A DNA stretch of 64,000 nucleotides from an uncultured Eubacteriales bacterium (GTDB lineage Bacteria; Bacillota; Clostridia; Oscillospirales; Oscillospiraceae): the NCBI GenBank assembly GCA_900540545.1, contig UQGJ01000004.1, positions 62,001-126,000 of the forward strand, given 5' to 3'. Below are positions 17,405-24,785 of this stretch, one piece after another. Position 1 is the stretch's first letter. Every line of letters begins with the position of its first letter. The notes under the pieces are model-generated. The model saw nothing but the letters and a program-made list of their open reading frames with translations. It made no database searches and had not been told where the DNA came from. A program made the translations under genes and the position numbers.

Positions 17405-17941
17405 TTACTCCTTTTCGTCGTAATCGGCGAGCAGAACGTCCAGAACGCCGTTGTAGATTTGCTCAGGATGGGCCTTGAACTGCTCGGCCAGGCGGTCGGC
17501 CTGCTGTTCGGAGGCGGAGAGCAGCTCCAGGGTCAGCAGGTTGCCGTGCTCGTCGTCCAGGGCCAGCCGGAGGGTGTAGGAACCGTCGGGGCGCTGGACG
17601 CGCTGGGAGCGGACCTGAGCGTCCCGGCGCAGGCGGCCATTCAGGCGGGAGACACTGCGCTCGCACTTGACCCGGATGGAGTAGGGGAGGCTGTCCTCGC
17701 AGATGCCGCCGTTCTTGCGGCCCTTTTCCGTGATGGCGTAGAGCTCGTGTTCCAGGGTCAGGTGCTCGGTCCCCACCAGCTCGGACACGGCCTCGGCGAA
17801 GTCGAAGTAGTCCACGCCCTCGTCGCACAGGGCGAGATCGGCCAGGGTGGGCAGGTCGATGGGAGCCGCCACCCGGGACATGATATAGAGGATCAGGAAT
17901 TTGATCTCCAGCTTGTCATGGATAAAACCGACGCGGGCCAT
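17405..17941 (-). CDS. DUF4364 family protein
   Basis: 178 residues from ATG 17941 (MARVGFIHDKLEIKF), six bases after AAGGAGG; an in-frame upstream ATG at 17959 lies before that site. The stretch HDKLEIKFLILYIMSRV, CDEGVDYFDFAEAVSELV and YAITEKGRKNGGICE are typical of DUF4364, a Firmicutes family with a predicted winged-helix-like N-terminus. Function is not established; a DNA-binding role is plausible. It is the first gene of a two-gene operon, with a TATAAT (minus strand) at 17974-17979. Confidence 0.85.
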   Translation of the reverse strand: MARVGFIHDKLEIKFLILYIMSRVAAPIDLPTLADLALCDEGVDYFDFAEAVSELVGTEHLTLEHELYAITEKGRKNGGICEDSLPYSIRVKCERSVSRLNGRLRRDAQVRSQRVQRPDGSYTLRLALDDEHGNLLTLELLSASEQQADRLAEQFKAHPEQIYNGVLDVLLADYDEKE

Positions 17942-18031
17942 GGCGCGCCTCCTTTGCATAAACGCTAAATTGTATTATACCGAAAAACGGCTCTGTGAAC
18001 AAGGGTCAATTTGCACAGAGAATGGCCGGGG

Positions 18032-18061
18032 TTGACAGCCTGGCGGGCGGCGGCGTAAGAT
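18032..18061 (+). promoter_or_regulatory. Sigma-A promoter of the DUF3048 lipoprotein gene
   Basis: TTGACA at 18032-18037, an 18-base spacer and TAAGAT at 18056-18061. It diverges from the DUF4364 promoter. Confidence 0.6.
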
Positions 18062-18089
18062 AGCATCAACCAATCATCAGGAGGGGACT

Positions 18090-19175
18090 ATGAAAAAGAC
18101 AGGAATGCTGGCATTTTGTCTGGCTGCGCTTCTGGCGCTGCCGGCCTGCTCCAAGGACAGCCCGGAGTCCACGCCCACCCCGGAACCGCTGCCCACAAAT
18201 ACCCCCGTGGTGGCGCCCACGGCGGAGCCGGAGGGGCCCAGCGGGGTAAACCCGCTGACCGGAATGCCCATGGACGAGGCGTGGGAGGGGAAGCGGCCGG
18301 TGGCCATCATGCTCAACAACCTGAAGCAGGCCCTGCCTCAGCAGGGCAACGCCGATGCCGACATCATCTACGAGTGCCTGGCCGAGGGGGGCATCACCCG
18401 GATGCTGGGGCTGTATCAGGACCTGGACGGGCTGGGCACCATCGGCTCCATCCGCTCCTCCCGGCCCTATTATCTGGAGCTGGCCCTGGGCCACGACGCC
18501 ATCTATGTCCACGCTGGGGGCAGCCAGGACGCCTATGCCGACATCAGCGCCTGGAACGTCACCGCCCTGGACGGCGTGCGGGGTCCCTACATGAGCAACG
18601 GCGTGGGGGATAACCTGATGTGGCGGGACCCGGACCGAAAAAAGGCCATGAGTTCCGAGCACACCGTGGTCACCACCGGGGAGGCGCTGCGGACCTATAT
18701 CCCGGACTCTGTCCGCCGTGACCACGAGGAGGGCTATCTCTACGCCCAGCAGTTTGCCGACGACGGCACCCCCGCTGGAGGCACGGCAGCGGAGACCATC
18801 CAGGTCCCCTTCTCCAGCTACAAGACCGGCGGCTTCCGCTATGACCCGGACACCGGGCTTTACATGGTGGAGGAGTACGGGGACGCCTACATAGACGGCA
18901 ACACCGGCGAGCAGGTGGGGGTGACCAACGTCATCGTGGTCAAGACCGCCTGCAAGGAGACGGGGGACAGCCTGGCCCACATCACCGTGGACCTGACCAG
19001 CGGGGGAGAGGGCTACTACGCCTGCGGCGGAAAAATCATCCCCATCCGCTGGAGCAAAGCCGACCGGAACAGCCCGCTGGAGTACACCACCTTCGACGGA
19101 CAGCCGCTGGTCCTGGGGAGAGGCAAGACCTATGTGAATGTGGTCCCGCTGAACGCGGGGGTCACGTATCAATAA
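18090..19175 (+). CDS. DUF3048 domain lipoprotein (YerB-like)
   Basis: 361 residues with a lipoprotein signal peptide: positive start MKKTG, hydrophobic core and lipobox LPAC (Cys about residue 20), followed by a Pro/Thr-rich linker (about residues 25-50). The remainder is the two-part DUF3048 fold, recognisable by VNPLTGMPMDEAW, RPVAIMLNNLKQALPQ, ADIIYECLAEGGITRMLGLY and IGSIRSSRPYYLELAL. The Bacillus relative YerB has been reported to interact with PcrA helicase, but the cellular role is unresolved; here an extracytoplasmic location is indicated. It is a single-gene unit ending at a strong terminator. Confidence 0.9.
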   Translation: MKKTGMLAFCLAALLALPACSKDSPESTPTPEPLPTNTPVVAPTAEPEGPSGVNPLTGMPMDEAWEGKRPVAIMLNNLKQALPQQGNADADIIYECLAEGGITRMLGLYQDLDGLGTIGSIRSSRPYYLELALGHDAIYVHAGGSQDAYADISAWNVTALDGVRGPYMSNGVGDNLMWRDPDRKKAMSSEHTVVTTGEALRTYIPDSVRRDHEEGYLYAQQFADDGTPAGGTAAETIQVPFSSYKTGGFRYDPDTGLYMVEEYGDAYIDGNTGEQVGVTNVIVVKTACKETGDSLAHITVDLTSGGEGYYACGGKIIPIRWSKADRNSPLEYTTFDGQPLVLGRGKTYVNVVPLNAGVTYQ

Positions 19176-19181
19176 TGGATA

Positions 19182-19225
19182 AAAAGAGGAGGGCCGGCGT
19201 CATTTGACGCTGGCCCTCCTCTTTT
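19182..19225. terminator. Bidirectional terminator
   Basis: A 21-bp stem (one G-T pair) with a two-base centre, A-rich on one side and T-rich on the other, lies between the convergent DUF3048 and MerR genes. Confidence 0.9.
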
Positions 19226-19229
19226 GCGC

Positions 19230-20036
19230 TTACTTCTTCTTCACGGGGAACTGCAGCTCGGTGAGGTAATCGGCGGGGTCGTCCTTGTTCCAGCAGCCGT
19301 CGATGTACCGTTCCCGGGGCTTCTCGGTGAGCTGGTAGCCGTTCTGCTCCAGCCAGGACAGGGCGAAGGCATAGGCCTCGCCCAGCCTGGACCAATCGCC
19401 TTTGTGGTAGACGCACACGGCCTCCACCGGGGGCAGCTCTTTGAATTTGATGGTGTCGGTCTCCACACCTCTGGAGACCACGGCCTGGGAATAGCAGAGC
19501 TCCACGTCCTTCTCCTTGTACTCGCCGGCCGCGTAGGTGACGAAGCTGTAATCGGGCTCCGCGCACTTGAGGTCGGGGTTGGCGGCGGCGCACTCCGCGC
19601 CGGCCTGGAGGACAAAGTCGGTGAGCTGGGCGTAGGTGGGCACCATGCCCTCCTTGTAGAAGACGGTGCAGCCGGGAATGGTACGGATGGTGGCCTGGTA
19701 GTTCATAAGGAAATCCTCCTGCTGTAAGATAGATTCCAGACGGTCCAGGCGGCCCTTGGCCTTGGCCAGCTCCCATTTCAGCTCCTGCCGCCGTCGGGCT
19801 AAAACGGCGGCGCCATCCTGTCCGGACAGGACGGCGGAGATCTCCTCAATGGTGAGTCCGGCCTGGCGGAGGGCGACGATGCGCTGGAGGGGTAGAAGCT
19901 GTTCTGTGCCGTAAAAGCGGTAGCCGGTCCACTGGTCCACATGGGCGGGTTTCAGAAGGCCCACGTCGTCATAGTAGCGCAGGGCCTTGACCGTCACCTT
20001 GGCCAGCTGGGAAAACTGCCCGATCCGATACATCAT
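19230..20036 (-). CDS. MerR family regulator with GyrI-like effector-binding domain
   Basis: 268 residues if started at ATG 20036; GTG 20039 and ATG 20033 are also in frame, and AAAGG lies 4-10 bases upstream of these. Residues 1-70 are a MerR winged helix (YRIGQFSQLAKVTVKALRYYDDVGLLKP, then RFYGTEQLLPLQRIVALRQAGLTIEEI), followed by a coiled coil (about 85-115) and a C-terminal GyrI/AraC effector-binding-like domain with VCVYHKGDWSRLGEAYAFALSWLEQNGYQL. Such proteins sense bulky or cationic ligands and activate adjacent export genes. No transporter is adjacent here, so the target is unknown. Confidence 0.9.
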   Translation of the reverse strand: MMYRIGQFSQLAKVTVKALRYYDDVGLLKPAHVDQWTGYRFYGTEQLLPLQRIVALRQAGLTIEEISAVLSGQDGAAVLARRRQELKWELAKAKGRLDRLESILQQEDFLMNYQATIRTIPGCTVFYKEGMVPTYAQLTDFVLQAGAECAAANPDLKCAEPDYSFVTYAAGEYKEKDVELCYSQAVVSRGVETDTIKFKELPPVEAVCVYHKGDWSRLGEAYAFALSWLEQNGYQLTEKPRERYIDGCWNKDDPADYLTELQFPVKKK

Positions 20037-20112
20037 CACACGACCTTTCTTTCTGGTGAATCTACCGTAAGCCCTCCCGTAAGGGGAGAGTCAAGAGGTT
20101 TTTGAACGAAAT

Positions 20113-20553
20113 TCAGCCCTTTGTGGTGATAGTGTCCAGCGTGAGTTTCCAGATGCCGGTGTGGGGGAGGTATTTGTCCAGCACCCGCTGAAGGTCCCAC
20201 AGGTCGTCGGGGCAGTACTTTTCGCAGATCAGCTTGAGGGCGTCGATTTTGGCGGCCTCATCGGTGATCTCCTCCGCCGTTCCAAAGGCCACGGCGGATT
20301 GGAAGGCGATGTCGAACTCGCCGGGCGTCACGTCAGCCCTGCCCACGCAGGAGACGCAAACCTTGGGGTTGGCCCGCAGGGCGGCGATTTTTCGGCCTTT
20401 GAGGGCGCAGTGGAAGTAAAGGCAATTCCCCTGTCGGGCGGGGGAGATGGGGATGCCGTAAGGGGTCCCGTCGGGCTCGGACAGGGACAGGGTGGCGAAC
20501 ATACAATGGTCAAAGAGCTGCTGGGCCAGGGCCAGGTCGTCGGTACGTTTCAT
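20113..20553 (-). CDS. Pyridoxamine 5'-phosphate oxidase family flavin-binding protein (NimA-like)
   Basis: 146 residues from ATG 20553 (MKRTDDLALAQ), nine bases after AAGGAGG; an upstream in-frame start lacks such a site. The split-barrel FMN-binding pattern is visible as FATLSLSEPDGTPYGIPISPA, NCLYFHCALKGRKIAALRANPKVCVSCVG and QSAVAFGTAEEITD. The group includes nitroimidazole-resistance NimA proteins and many uncharacterised flavoproteins; resistance cannot be inferred from sequence alone. The gene is transcribed alone; its stop lies 77 bases from the MerR start. Confidence 0.85.
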   Translation of the reverse strand: MKRTDDLALAQQLFDHCMFATLSLSEPDGTPYGIPISPARQGNCLYFHCALKGRKIAALRANPKVCVSCVGRADVTPGEFDIAFQSAVAFGTAEEITDEAAKIDALKLICEKYCPDDLWDLQRVLDKYLPHTGIWKLTLDTITTKG

Positions 20554-20613
20554 AGAAGGTCCCTCCTTTGCACCTATCATAGCACAGAGAAAAAGGGGCT
20601 GGCAAGGGGCGGC

Positions 20614-20640
20614 ACCAAATGGAGGGGCGTTCATAGAATG
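20614..20640 (+). promoter_or_regulatory. Sigma-K-like (mother-cell) promoter
   Basis: AC at 20614-20615 (in ACCAAA), 16 bases, then CATAGAATG at 20632-20640. This fits the Bacillus sigma-K pattern AC-N16/17-CATAnnnTA except for the last base. The same ACCAAA/CATA arrangement precedes the Cys-rich gene at 49898. Confidence 0.5.
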
Positions 20641-20691
20641 GTATGGAAGCCATCCATGCTGACAACACCACTTTTCTTAGGAGGTATTGCA

Positions 20692-21525
20692 ATGCCTGAA
20701 AAGGTCGTGCCCGGTCCCGTACAGGATGCCGCCTGTATCCGGGAGGCCGTGTGCATACACACGAAAAAGATTTTTGACTCTTGCAGAGATAAGGACTGCA
20801 TCGAAGATCTGAGATTCTACCCCACCCAGAGTTCCCAGTGCGCCATCGACCGAGCCATCAGCATCAAGGCCGGTGCCGCGGAGCTGCTGTATGTGTACAT
20901 CGACGTGGAGCCCGTGGGCTTCAACCGCGGTTTTTACACCGTGGACGTCCGCTACTTCTACCGCGTGACCGCCGACGCCTTCGTGGGCGCCGCCCGCCCC
21001 GTGGAGATCTGCGGCCTGTGCGTCTTTGACAAGCGCGTCATCCTCTTCGGCAGCGAGGGCAACGCCAAGGTCTTCAGCTCCGAGGCCGTCTTTGAGGGCC
21101 TGGACGAGCAGAACATCCGCAAGAGCAATATGCCGACTGCGGTGGTCGAGGCCGTCGATCCGATCGTGCTCAACATGAAGCTGGTGGACGTGTGCGAGTG
21201 CCGCCCCTGCGACTGCGAGCTCACCGAGATTCCGCCCTGCATCTGCGCCTGCTTCGGCAGCGACCTGTGCTTCGGGGCCGAGGGCAAGCGGGTCTACGTC
21301 ACCCTGGGCCAGTTCTCCATCATCCGCCTGGAGCGGGACACCCAGCTGCTCATGCCGGCTTACGACTATTGCCTGCCGGAGAAGGAGTGCACCTGCGGCG
21401 GCGGGGAGGACGATCCCTGCGAGATCTTCCGCCACGTGAAGTTCCCCGTGGACGAATTCTTCCCGCCCAACACCCTGGCCTGCGGAGATGGTTTCCGCGA
21501 CGTCCAGGGCGGCTGCTGCAAGTAA
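20692..21525 (+). CDS. Conserved clostridial Cys-rich protein of unknown function, possible spore-associated
   Basis: 277 residues from ATG 20692 (MPEKVVPGP), behind AGGAGGT. No signal peptide or membrane segment. The middle holds a conserved-looking block: IFDSCRDKDCIEDLRFYP, DVEPVGFNRGFYTVDVRYFYRVT and EICGLCVFDKRVILFGSEGNAKVF. About 20 cysteines cluster in the C-terminal half (CECRPCDCEL, CICACFG, ECTCGGG) and at the very end (GGCCK). I recognise the type as a clostridial hypothetical family but know no function. The upstream promoter resembles a sigma-K site, so a coat or crust protein made late in the mother cell is a reasonable guess. It ends at a strong terminator. Confidence 0.8.
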   Translation: MPEKVVPGPVQDAACIREAVCIHTKKIFDSCRDKDCIEDLRFYPTQSSQCAIDRAISIKAGAAELLYVYIDVEPVGFNRGFYTVDVRYFYRVTADAFVGAARPVEICGLCVFDKRVILFGSEGNAKVFSSEAVFEGLDEQNIRKSNMPTAVVEAVDPIVLNMKLVDVCECRPCDCELTEIPPCICACFGSDLCFGAEGKRVYVTLGQFSIIRLERDTQLLMPAYDYCLPEKECTCGGGEDDPCEIFRHVKFPVDEFFPPNTLACGDGFRDVQGGCCK

Positions 21526-21540
21526 GAATGCCCACAACAC

Positions 21541-21570
21541 AAAAGGACCGCCTGAGAAGGCGGTCCTTTT
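21541..21570. terminator. Bidirectional terminator
   Basis: Stem aaaaggaccgcc / ggcggtcctttt with a short loop between two convergent genes. Confidence 0.92.
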
Positions 21571-21572
21571 GC

Positions 21573-22247
21573 TTATTTCATGCGGTCCAGGAGCTTGTCC
21601 TCCAGCTTGTCGCCGTACTTGAGGCCCAGGAGGAACAGGGCGATGCCGCCGATGCCGATCAGGACCATGCCCCACAGGGGAATGGAGATGACGGAGCTGC
21701 CCACCGCGCTGGCCACCAGCAGGCCCCAGGGGCGGAACAGCACCACGATGACCAGGAAGCGCCAGGAGCCGATGTCGGTCAGGCCAGCCAGGATACAGAT
21801 GAGGTCGTCGGGGAAGAAGGGGAAGAGAAAGACCAGACTGAGGAACACATCCCGCTTCCGCTTGATAGTGTCCAGATATTTGGCGGAGACCTTCTCACTG
21901 ACGAAGCGGCTGGCAAAGGACTGCCCCAGGAGCCGGGAGAGCCAAAAGACGATCATGGAGCCCAGCACCACCGCGCCGGCGGTGAGGAAAAAGGCGGGCC
22001 ACATGCCGAAGAGCAGGGCGCCCGCGGCGGCGGTGATGTTGCTGGGGATGGGTGCCACGATAACCGAGGCCAGCTGGACCCCGAAGAACACCCACTGAGA
22101 ATAGGGGGAAAACCGCTCGATATAGGCTTGAAGGCCCTCCAAAGAGGTGGCGGCGGCAAAAAATCCGGTTTTCCAGAGGCCGAATACCGCCCCGGCAATC
22201 AACAGTAAGGTAAACAGCAGGGTGAGCAGCCACTTGGGGCGTTTCAT
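21573..22247 (-). CDS. TVP38/TMEM64 (DedA-like, VTT domain) membrane protein
   Basis: 224 residues from ATG 22247 (MKRPKWLL), six bases after GAGGTG. Five to six hydrophobic segments surround the SNARE-associated/VTT core: APIPSNITAAAGALLFGMWPAFFLT (about residues 60-85), FWLSRLLGQSFASRFV, and FLFPFFPDDLICILAGLTDI with the family F..P.D.......G signature. Such proteins are inner-membrane transporters or scramblases for lipids or lipid carriers, but individual substrates are mostly unknown. Single-gene unit. Confidence 0.9.
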   Translation of the reverse strand: MKRPKWLLTLLFTLLLIAGAVFGLWKTGFFAAATSLEGLQAYIERFSPYSQWVFFGVQLASVIVAPIPSNITAAAGALLFGMWPAFFLTAGAVVLGSMIVFWLSRLLGQSFASRFVSEKVSAKYLDTIKRKRDVFLSLVFLFPFFPDDLICILAGLTDIGSWRFLVIVVLFRPWGLLVASAVGSSVISIPLWGMVLIGIGGIALFLLGLKYGDKLEDKLLDRMK

Positions 22248-22346
22248 ACACGGCACCTCGTTCATGTTTTACAGTGATGCTAGGGTACCACAGCTTTTTG
22301 AAACTAGCCATAGGAAAACCATTAAGAATTTCTAAATATAAAAAAA

Positions 22347-22374
22347 CGCTCATGGGATTCAGCTCCCATGAGCG
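22347..22374 (-). terminator. Strong hairpin, terminator orientation on the minus strand
   Basis: Perfect 11-bp stem cgctcatggga / tcccatgagcg with a 6-nt loop; on the minus strand it is followed by a run of seven T. It lies between the TVP38 gene and the small 27-codon gene and may be a second terminator for the latter. Confidence 0.7.
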
Positions 22375-22438
22375 CCTTTGTCCGCGCTGACGGCGGGCAG
22401 GCTCTTATATGAGTAAAAGACCCTGAGAAACAAAAAAG

Positions 22439-22459
22439 CCACACCCTCAAACGGTGTGG
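22439..22459 (-). terminator. Terminator of the 27-codon gene
   Basis: On the minus strand CCACACC-GTTTGAG-GGTGTGG is followed by CTTTTTTG, 18 bases after the small gene's stop codon. Confidence 0.8.
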
Positions 22460-22477
22460 TCTGCTTCCTTGCCGGCC

Positions 22478-22561
22478 TTATCGCTCGCTGATGGTCTGCT
22501 CCCCGCTCTCGCCGAAGATCAAATCATCGACGTCAAGCGCCTGGATACGGGTATCGATCAT
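22478..22561 (-). CDS. 27-residue acidic peptide gene with its own promoter and terminator
   Basis: A very short frame reads MIDTRIQALDVDDLIFGESG followed by EQTISER and TAA. AAGGAGGTG lies 11 bases before the ATG, a good promoter (22597-22625) lies about 35 bases further upstream, and a terminator follows. The peptide is acidic, has no cysteine, no signal peptide and no membrane segment, so it does not look like a bacteriocin or toxin. I do not recognise it. It may be a regulatory peptide, or the RNA itself may be the functional product with an embedded frame. Coding is inferred from the complete expression signals, not from homology. Confidence 0.55.
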   Translation of the reverse strand: MIDTRIQALDVDDLIFGESGEQTISER

Positions 22562-22596
22562 AATACGCAACACCTCCTTTTTCAATTGATGTGCTA

Positions 22597-22625
22597 AGTA
22601 TACCAGCTCTGACAGAAAATTGCAA
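22597..22625 (-). promoter_or_regulatory. Sigma-A promoter of the 27-codon gene
   Basis: On the minus strand TTGCAA (22625-22620), a 17-base spacer and TATACT (22602-22597). Confidence 0.7.
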
Positions 22626-22707
22626 GAGGGGAATTATACGTTTTGCATAAAACTTATGTAAAGAAATTGTGAACTATGCTAGTAGAGCCGCAAAAGAGGG
22701 CGGAATA

Positions 22708-22741
22708 AAAAAGAAGCACTGGCAAAACCAGTGCTTCTTTT
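22708..22741 (-). terminator. Terminator of tRNA-Gly(CCC)
   Basis: A 14-bp stem (aaaagaagcactgg / ccagtgcttctttt) directly abuts the encoded CCA end of the tRNA; a run of T follows on the minus strand. Confidence 0.9.
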
Positions 22742-22815
22742 TGGAGCAGGTGATGGGAATCGAACCCACGTGTTCAGCTTGGGAAGCTGACATTCTGCCA
22801 TTGAACTACACCTGC
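22742..22815 (-). tRNA. tRNA-Gly (anticodon CCC)
   Basis: On the minus strand the acceptor GCAGGTG pairs with CACCTGC, the anticodon arm is TCAGC-TTCCCAA-GCTGA (anticodon CCC, decoding GGG), and the T arm has GTTCGATTC. The 3' CCA is encoded. A second glycine tRNA (GCC) with the same acceptor stem lies at 29408. Confidence 0.95.
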
Positions 22816-22880
22816 AAATCAAATCGACTGTGATATTATAGCATGGGTGAGACGGTATTGCAAGAGGGAAATGTGTAAAA

Positions 22881-22908
22881 AAACGCCCGGACCGAAGTCC
22901 GGGCGTTT
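22881..22908. terminator. Bidirectional terminator
   Basis: Stem aaacgcccggac / gtccgggcgttt with a cgaa loop, downstream of the short-chain fatty acid transporter gene on the minus strand. Confidence 0.9.
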
Positions 22909-22932
22909 TGCCTGTGTTAGAAAACCGTGGTC

Positions 22933-24324
22933 TTAGAAGAGGGCGGCCCAAAGCAGGAAGCCGCCACAGGCCACCAGACCGGTGAAAATCAGCACCGTGA
23001 CCAGATAGCCCATGATGTCCTTGGCGGACAGGCCGGCCACGCCCAGAGCGGGCAGGGCCCAGAAGGGCTGGATCATGTTGGTCCACTGGTCGCCCCAGGC
23101 GATAGCCATGGCGGCCCGACCGGGCTCGATGTTCATGGCCGCAGCGGCGGGCATGACGATGGGGCCCTGGACGGCCCACTGGCCGCCGCCGGAGGGGACG
23201 AAGAAGTTCACGATACCGGCGGACAGGAAGGTGAACAGGGGGAAGGTCACGTTGTTGGAGATGTTCACGAAGAAGTCGGAGATGATGCCGGCCAGAGAGG
23301 CGCCGGTGGTGGGATTGACGGCCACCATCATGCCCATGATACCGGCATAGAAGGGGAACTGCAGCAGGATACCGGCGGCGCCGGCAGCGGCCTCGCCGAT
23401 GGCGTCCACATACTTACGCAGGTCGCCGTGCAGCAGCACACCGACGAACAGGAAGATGAAGTTGACGATGTTCAGGTTCAGACCGTTGACAATGCTGATG
23501 AAGGGGTTCGTGCCCTTCGCCATACCGGCAGAGACCTGACCGATGAAGTAGACGATGACATAGGCAAAACCGGCGATGCAGACGATAGCCCACAGAATCT
23601 TGCTGTGCTCCATCTTCTCAGCGGGAGTCTCGACTTTGTAATCCTTGGCCTTCTCCTCCACCAGAAGGGCGGGGTCCACCACAATGGTGTGCTCCGTGTC
23701 GGGATGCATGGCGTAGTTGACCAGAGGCATGACGGCCAGGATGACCAGGCACATAATCAGGTTCATGGGGTGCAGGATGGTGGCGGTGATGCTGGCCTGG
23801 TAGGTGGCCTCGCCGATGGTGTAGCCGTTAGAGATGGTCAGGGGCACGGAGCCGGACAGGCCGGCGTGCCAGATGACGAAGCCGGAGTAGGCGGAGGCGA
23901 TGAGCAGACGGTAGTCCACGTCGCGCACCCGGCGGGCGATCTCCTTGGCCAGCAGGGCACCGGCGATGAGGCCGAAGCCCCAGTTCAGCCAGCAGCAGAT
24001 GGTGGAGACCAGGGTGGTGATGATGATGGCGCTCTTCTTGCTCTTGGCGGTGGAGGCGATGGAGCCCAGGAACCGCTTGAAGACGTCAGCGGACGCCATA
24101 GCGGAACCCAGCACCAGGACCAGAGCCATCTGCATGGAGAAGGACAGCAGATTCCAGAAACCGCTGGTGTTGCCCCAGGCCTGGAGCATGGCAACCGGCC
24201 CCTGCTGGGTGCCGATCATGGCGGCGATGTACACGACGATGCTCAGGATGATGGCGAACAGGAACGGGTCCGGAAGCCACCGGTTGACGACGCGCACACA
24301 GCCATTGGTGAATTTTTTGAACAT
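22933..24324 (-). CDS. Short-chain fatty acid transporter (AtoE family)
   Basis: 463 residues from ATG 24324 (MFKKFTNGCVRVVNRWLPDPFLFA), six bases after AAGGAGGG; the longer upstream frame contains palindromes and no start signals. About twelve membrane segments and family stretches such as CWLNWGFGLIAGALLAKEIARR, GFVIWHAGLSGSVPLTIS, PFYAGIMGMMVAV and FFVPSGGGQWAVQGPI identify the AtoE/TIGR00366 group, which imports or exports short-chain fatty acids such as butyrate and acetoacetate. In a butyrate-forming gut anaerobe export or exchange is plausible. It is monocistronic, with an unusual palindromic leader. Confidence 0.9.
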   Translation of the reverse strand: MFKKFTNGCVRVVNRWLPDPFLFAIILSIVVYIAAMIGTQQGPVAMLQAWGNTSGFWNLLSFSMQMALVLVLGSAMASADVFKRFLGSIASTAKSKKSAIIITTLVSTICCWLNWGFGLIAGALLAKEIARRVRDVDYRLLIASAYSGFVIWHAGLSGSVPLTISNGYTIGEATYQASITATILHPMNLIMCLVILAVMPLVNYAMHPDTEHTIVVDPALLVEEKAKDYKVETPAEKMEHSKILWAIVCIAGFAYVIVYFIGQVSAGMAKGTNPFISIVNGLNLNIVNFIFLFVGVLLHGDLRKYVDAIGEAAAGAAGILLQFPFYAGIMGMMVAVNPTTGASLAGIISDFFVNISNNVTFPLFTFLSAGIVNFFVPSGGGQWAVQGPIVMPAAAAMNIEPGRAAMAIAWGDQWTNMIQPFWALPALGVAGLSAKDIMGYLVTVLIFTGLVACGGFLLWAALF

Positions 24325-24346
24325 GCGTTTCCCTCCTTCTTTTCTC

Positions 24347-24392
24347 CTTGGCGTTATAACGCCAAGCGAAACAGGGGCGCGCCCCTGTTTCG
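24347..24392. promoter_or_regulatory. Two abutting perfect palindromes in the 5' leader of the fatty acid transporter gene
   Basis: CTTGGCGTTA/TAACGCCAAG (20 bp, 24347-24366) is immediately joined to a 26-bp palindrome with half-site CGAAACAGGGGCG (24367-24392). In RNA these give tandem hairpins ending about 20 bases before the start codon. A further inverted repeat, TTGTGAAC/GTTCACAA, lies at 24399-24406 and 24424-24431. They could be repressor sites or RNA control elements. Confidence 0.6.
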
Positions 24393-24442
24393 ATGCCTTT
24401 GTGAACCAATCCCAACACAATTTGTTCACAATTACAGCTGAT

Positions 24443-24470
24443 ATTATATACGAAAGCGCCGCTTTGTCAA
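24443..24470 (-). promoter_or_regulatory. Consensus promoter of the fatty acid transporter gene
   Basis: On the minus strand TTGACA (24470-24465), 16 bases, TATAAT (24448-24443): both hexamers are perfect. Confidence 0.8.
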
Positions 24471-24735
24471 GACTTAAACTATATCACGTTTGTATGATTT
24501 GTAAAACGCTGTATTTTCAATGGTTTCTGCCGACGTGTTCTCTAAAAGGAGAGAGTAGCCGCAGGAGGCCGGGGCAGGACGGTCCACCGGATTGTCGGTT
24601 TTGACAAAGAAATTTCAGAACTTTTTGGACGCAAAAGTGCGGTTTTGCCGTTGTATTTTGATTGGTGATACCAATATAAACAGTAAGATAAGTATAGGGG
24701 AAAGAAAACAATAAAAATTGTGATAAAAATAGATA
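24471..24735. other. AT-rich stretch without a recognisable gene
   Basis: About 265 bases between the transporter promoter and the purA terminator, visibly poorer in G+C than its surroundings, especially from 24600. Short open frames on either strand lack ribosome-binding sites or run through the terminator. I see no RNA gene. It may be a decayed insertion. Confidence 0.4.
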
Positions 24736-24764
24736 AAACGTGCAGAGGAAACCTCTGCACGTTT
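24736..24764 (-). terminator. Terminator after purA
   Basis: Perfect 13-bp stem aaacgtgcagagg / cctctgcacgttt with a three-base loop; T-rich sequence follows on the minus strand. Confidence 0.88.
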
Positions 24765-24785
24765 CAATCGCAATGCTCTTTTGGA

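Noticed and set aside
20161..20691. N-terminal extension of the Cys-rich protein
   Set aside because: The frame is open upstream, but it overlaps the flavin-binding gene on the other strand and the strong AGGAGGT selects the ATG at 20692.
22927..24441. 504-codon plus-strand frame opposite the fatty acid transporter
   Set aside because: The Asp/His/Gly-rich translation is a shadow of the AtoE-family membrane protein on the other strand, which has clear family motifs and start signals.
24542..24760. 72-codon minus-strand hydrophobic frame upstream of the fatty acid transporter
   Set aside because: It begins inside the purA terminator hairpin and has no ribosome-binding site; the hydrophobic translation reflects AT-rich DNA.
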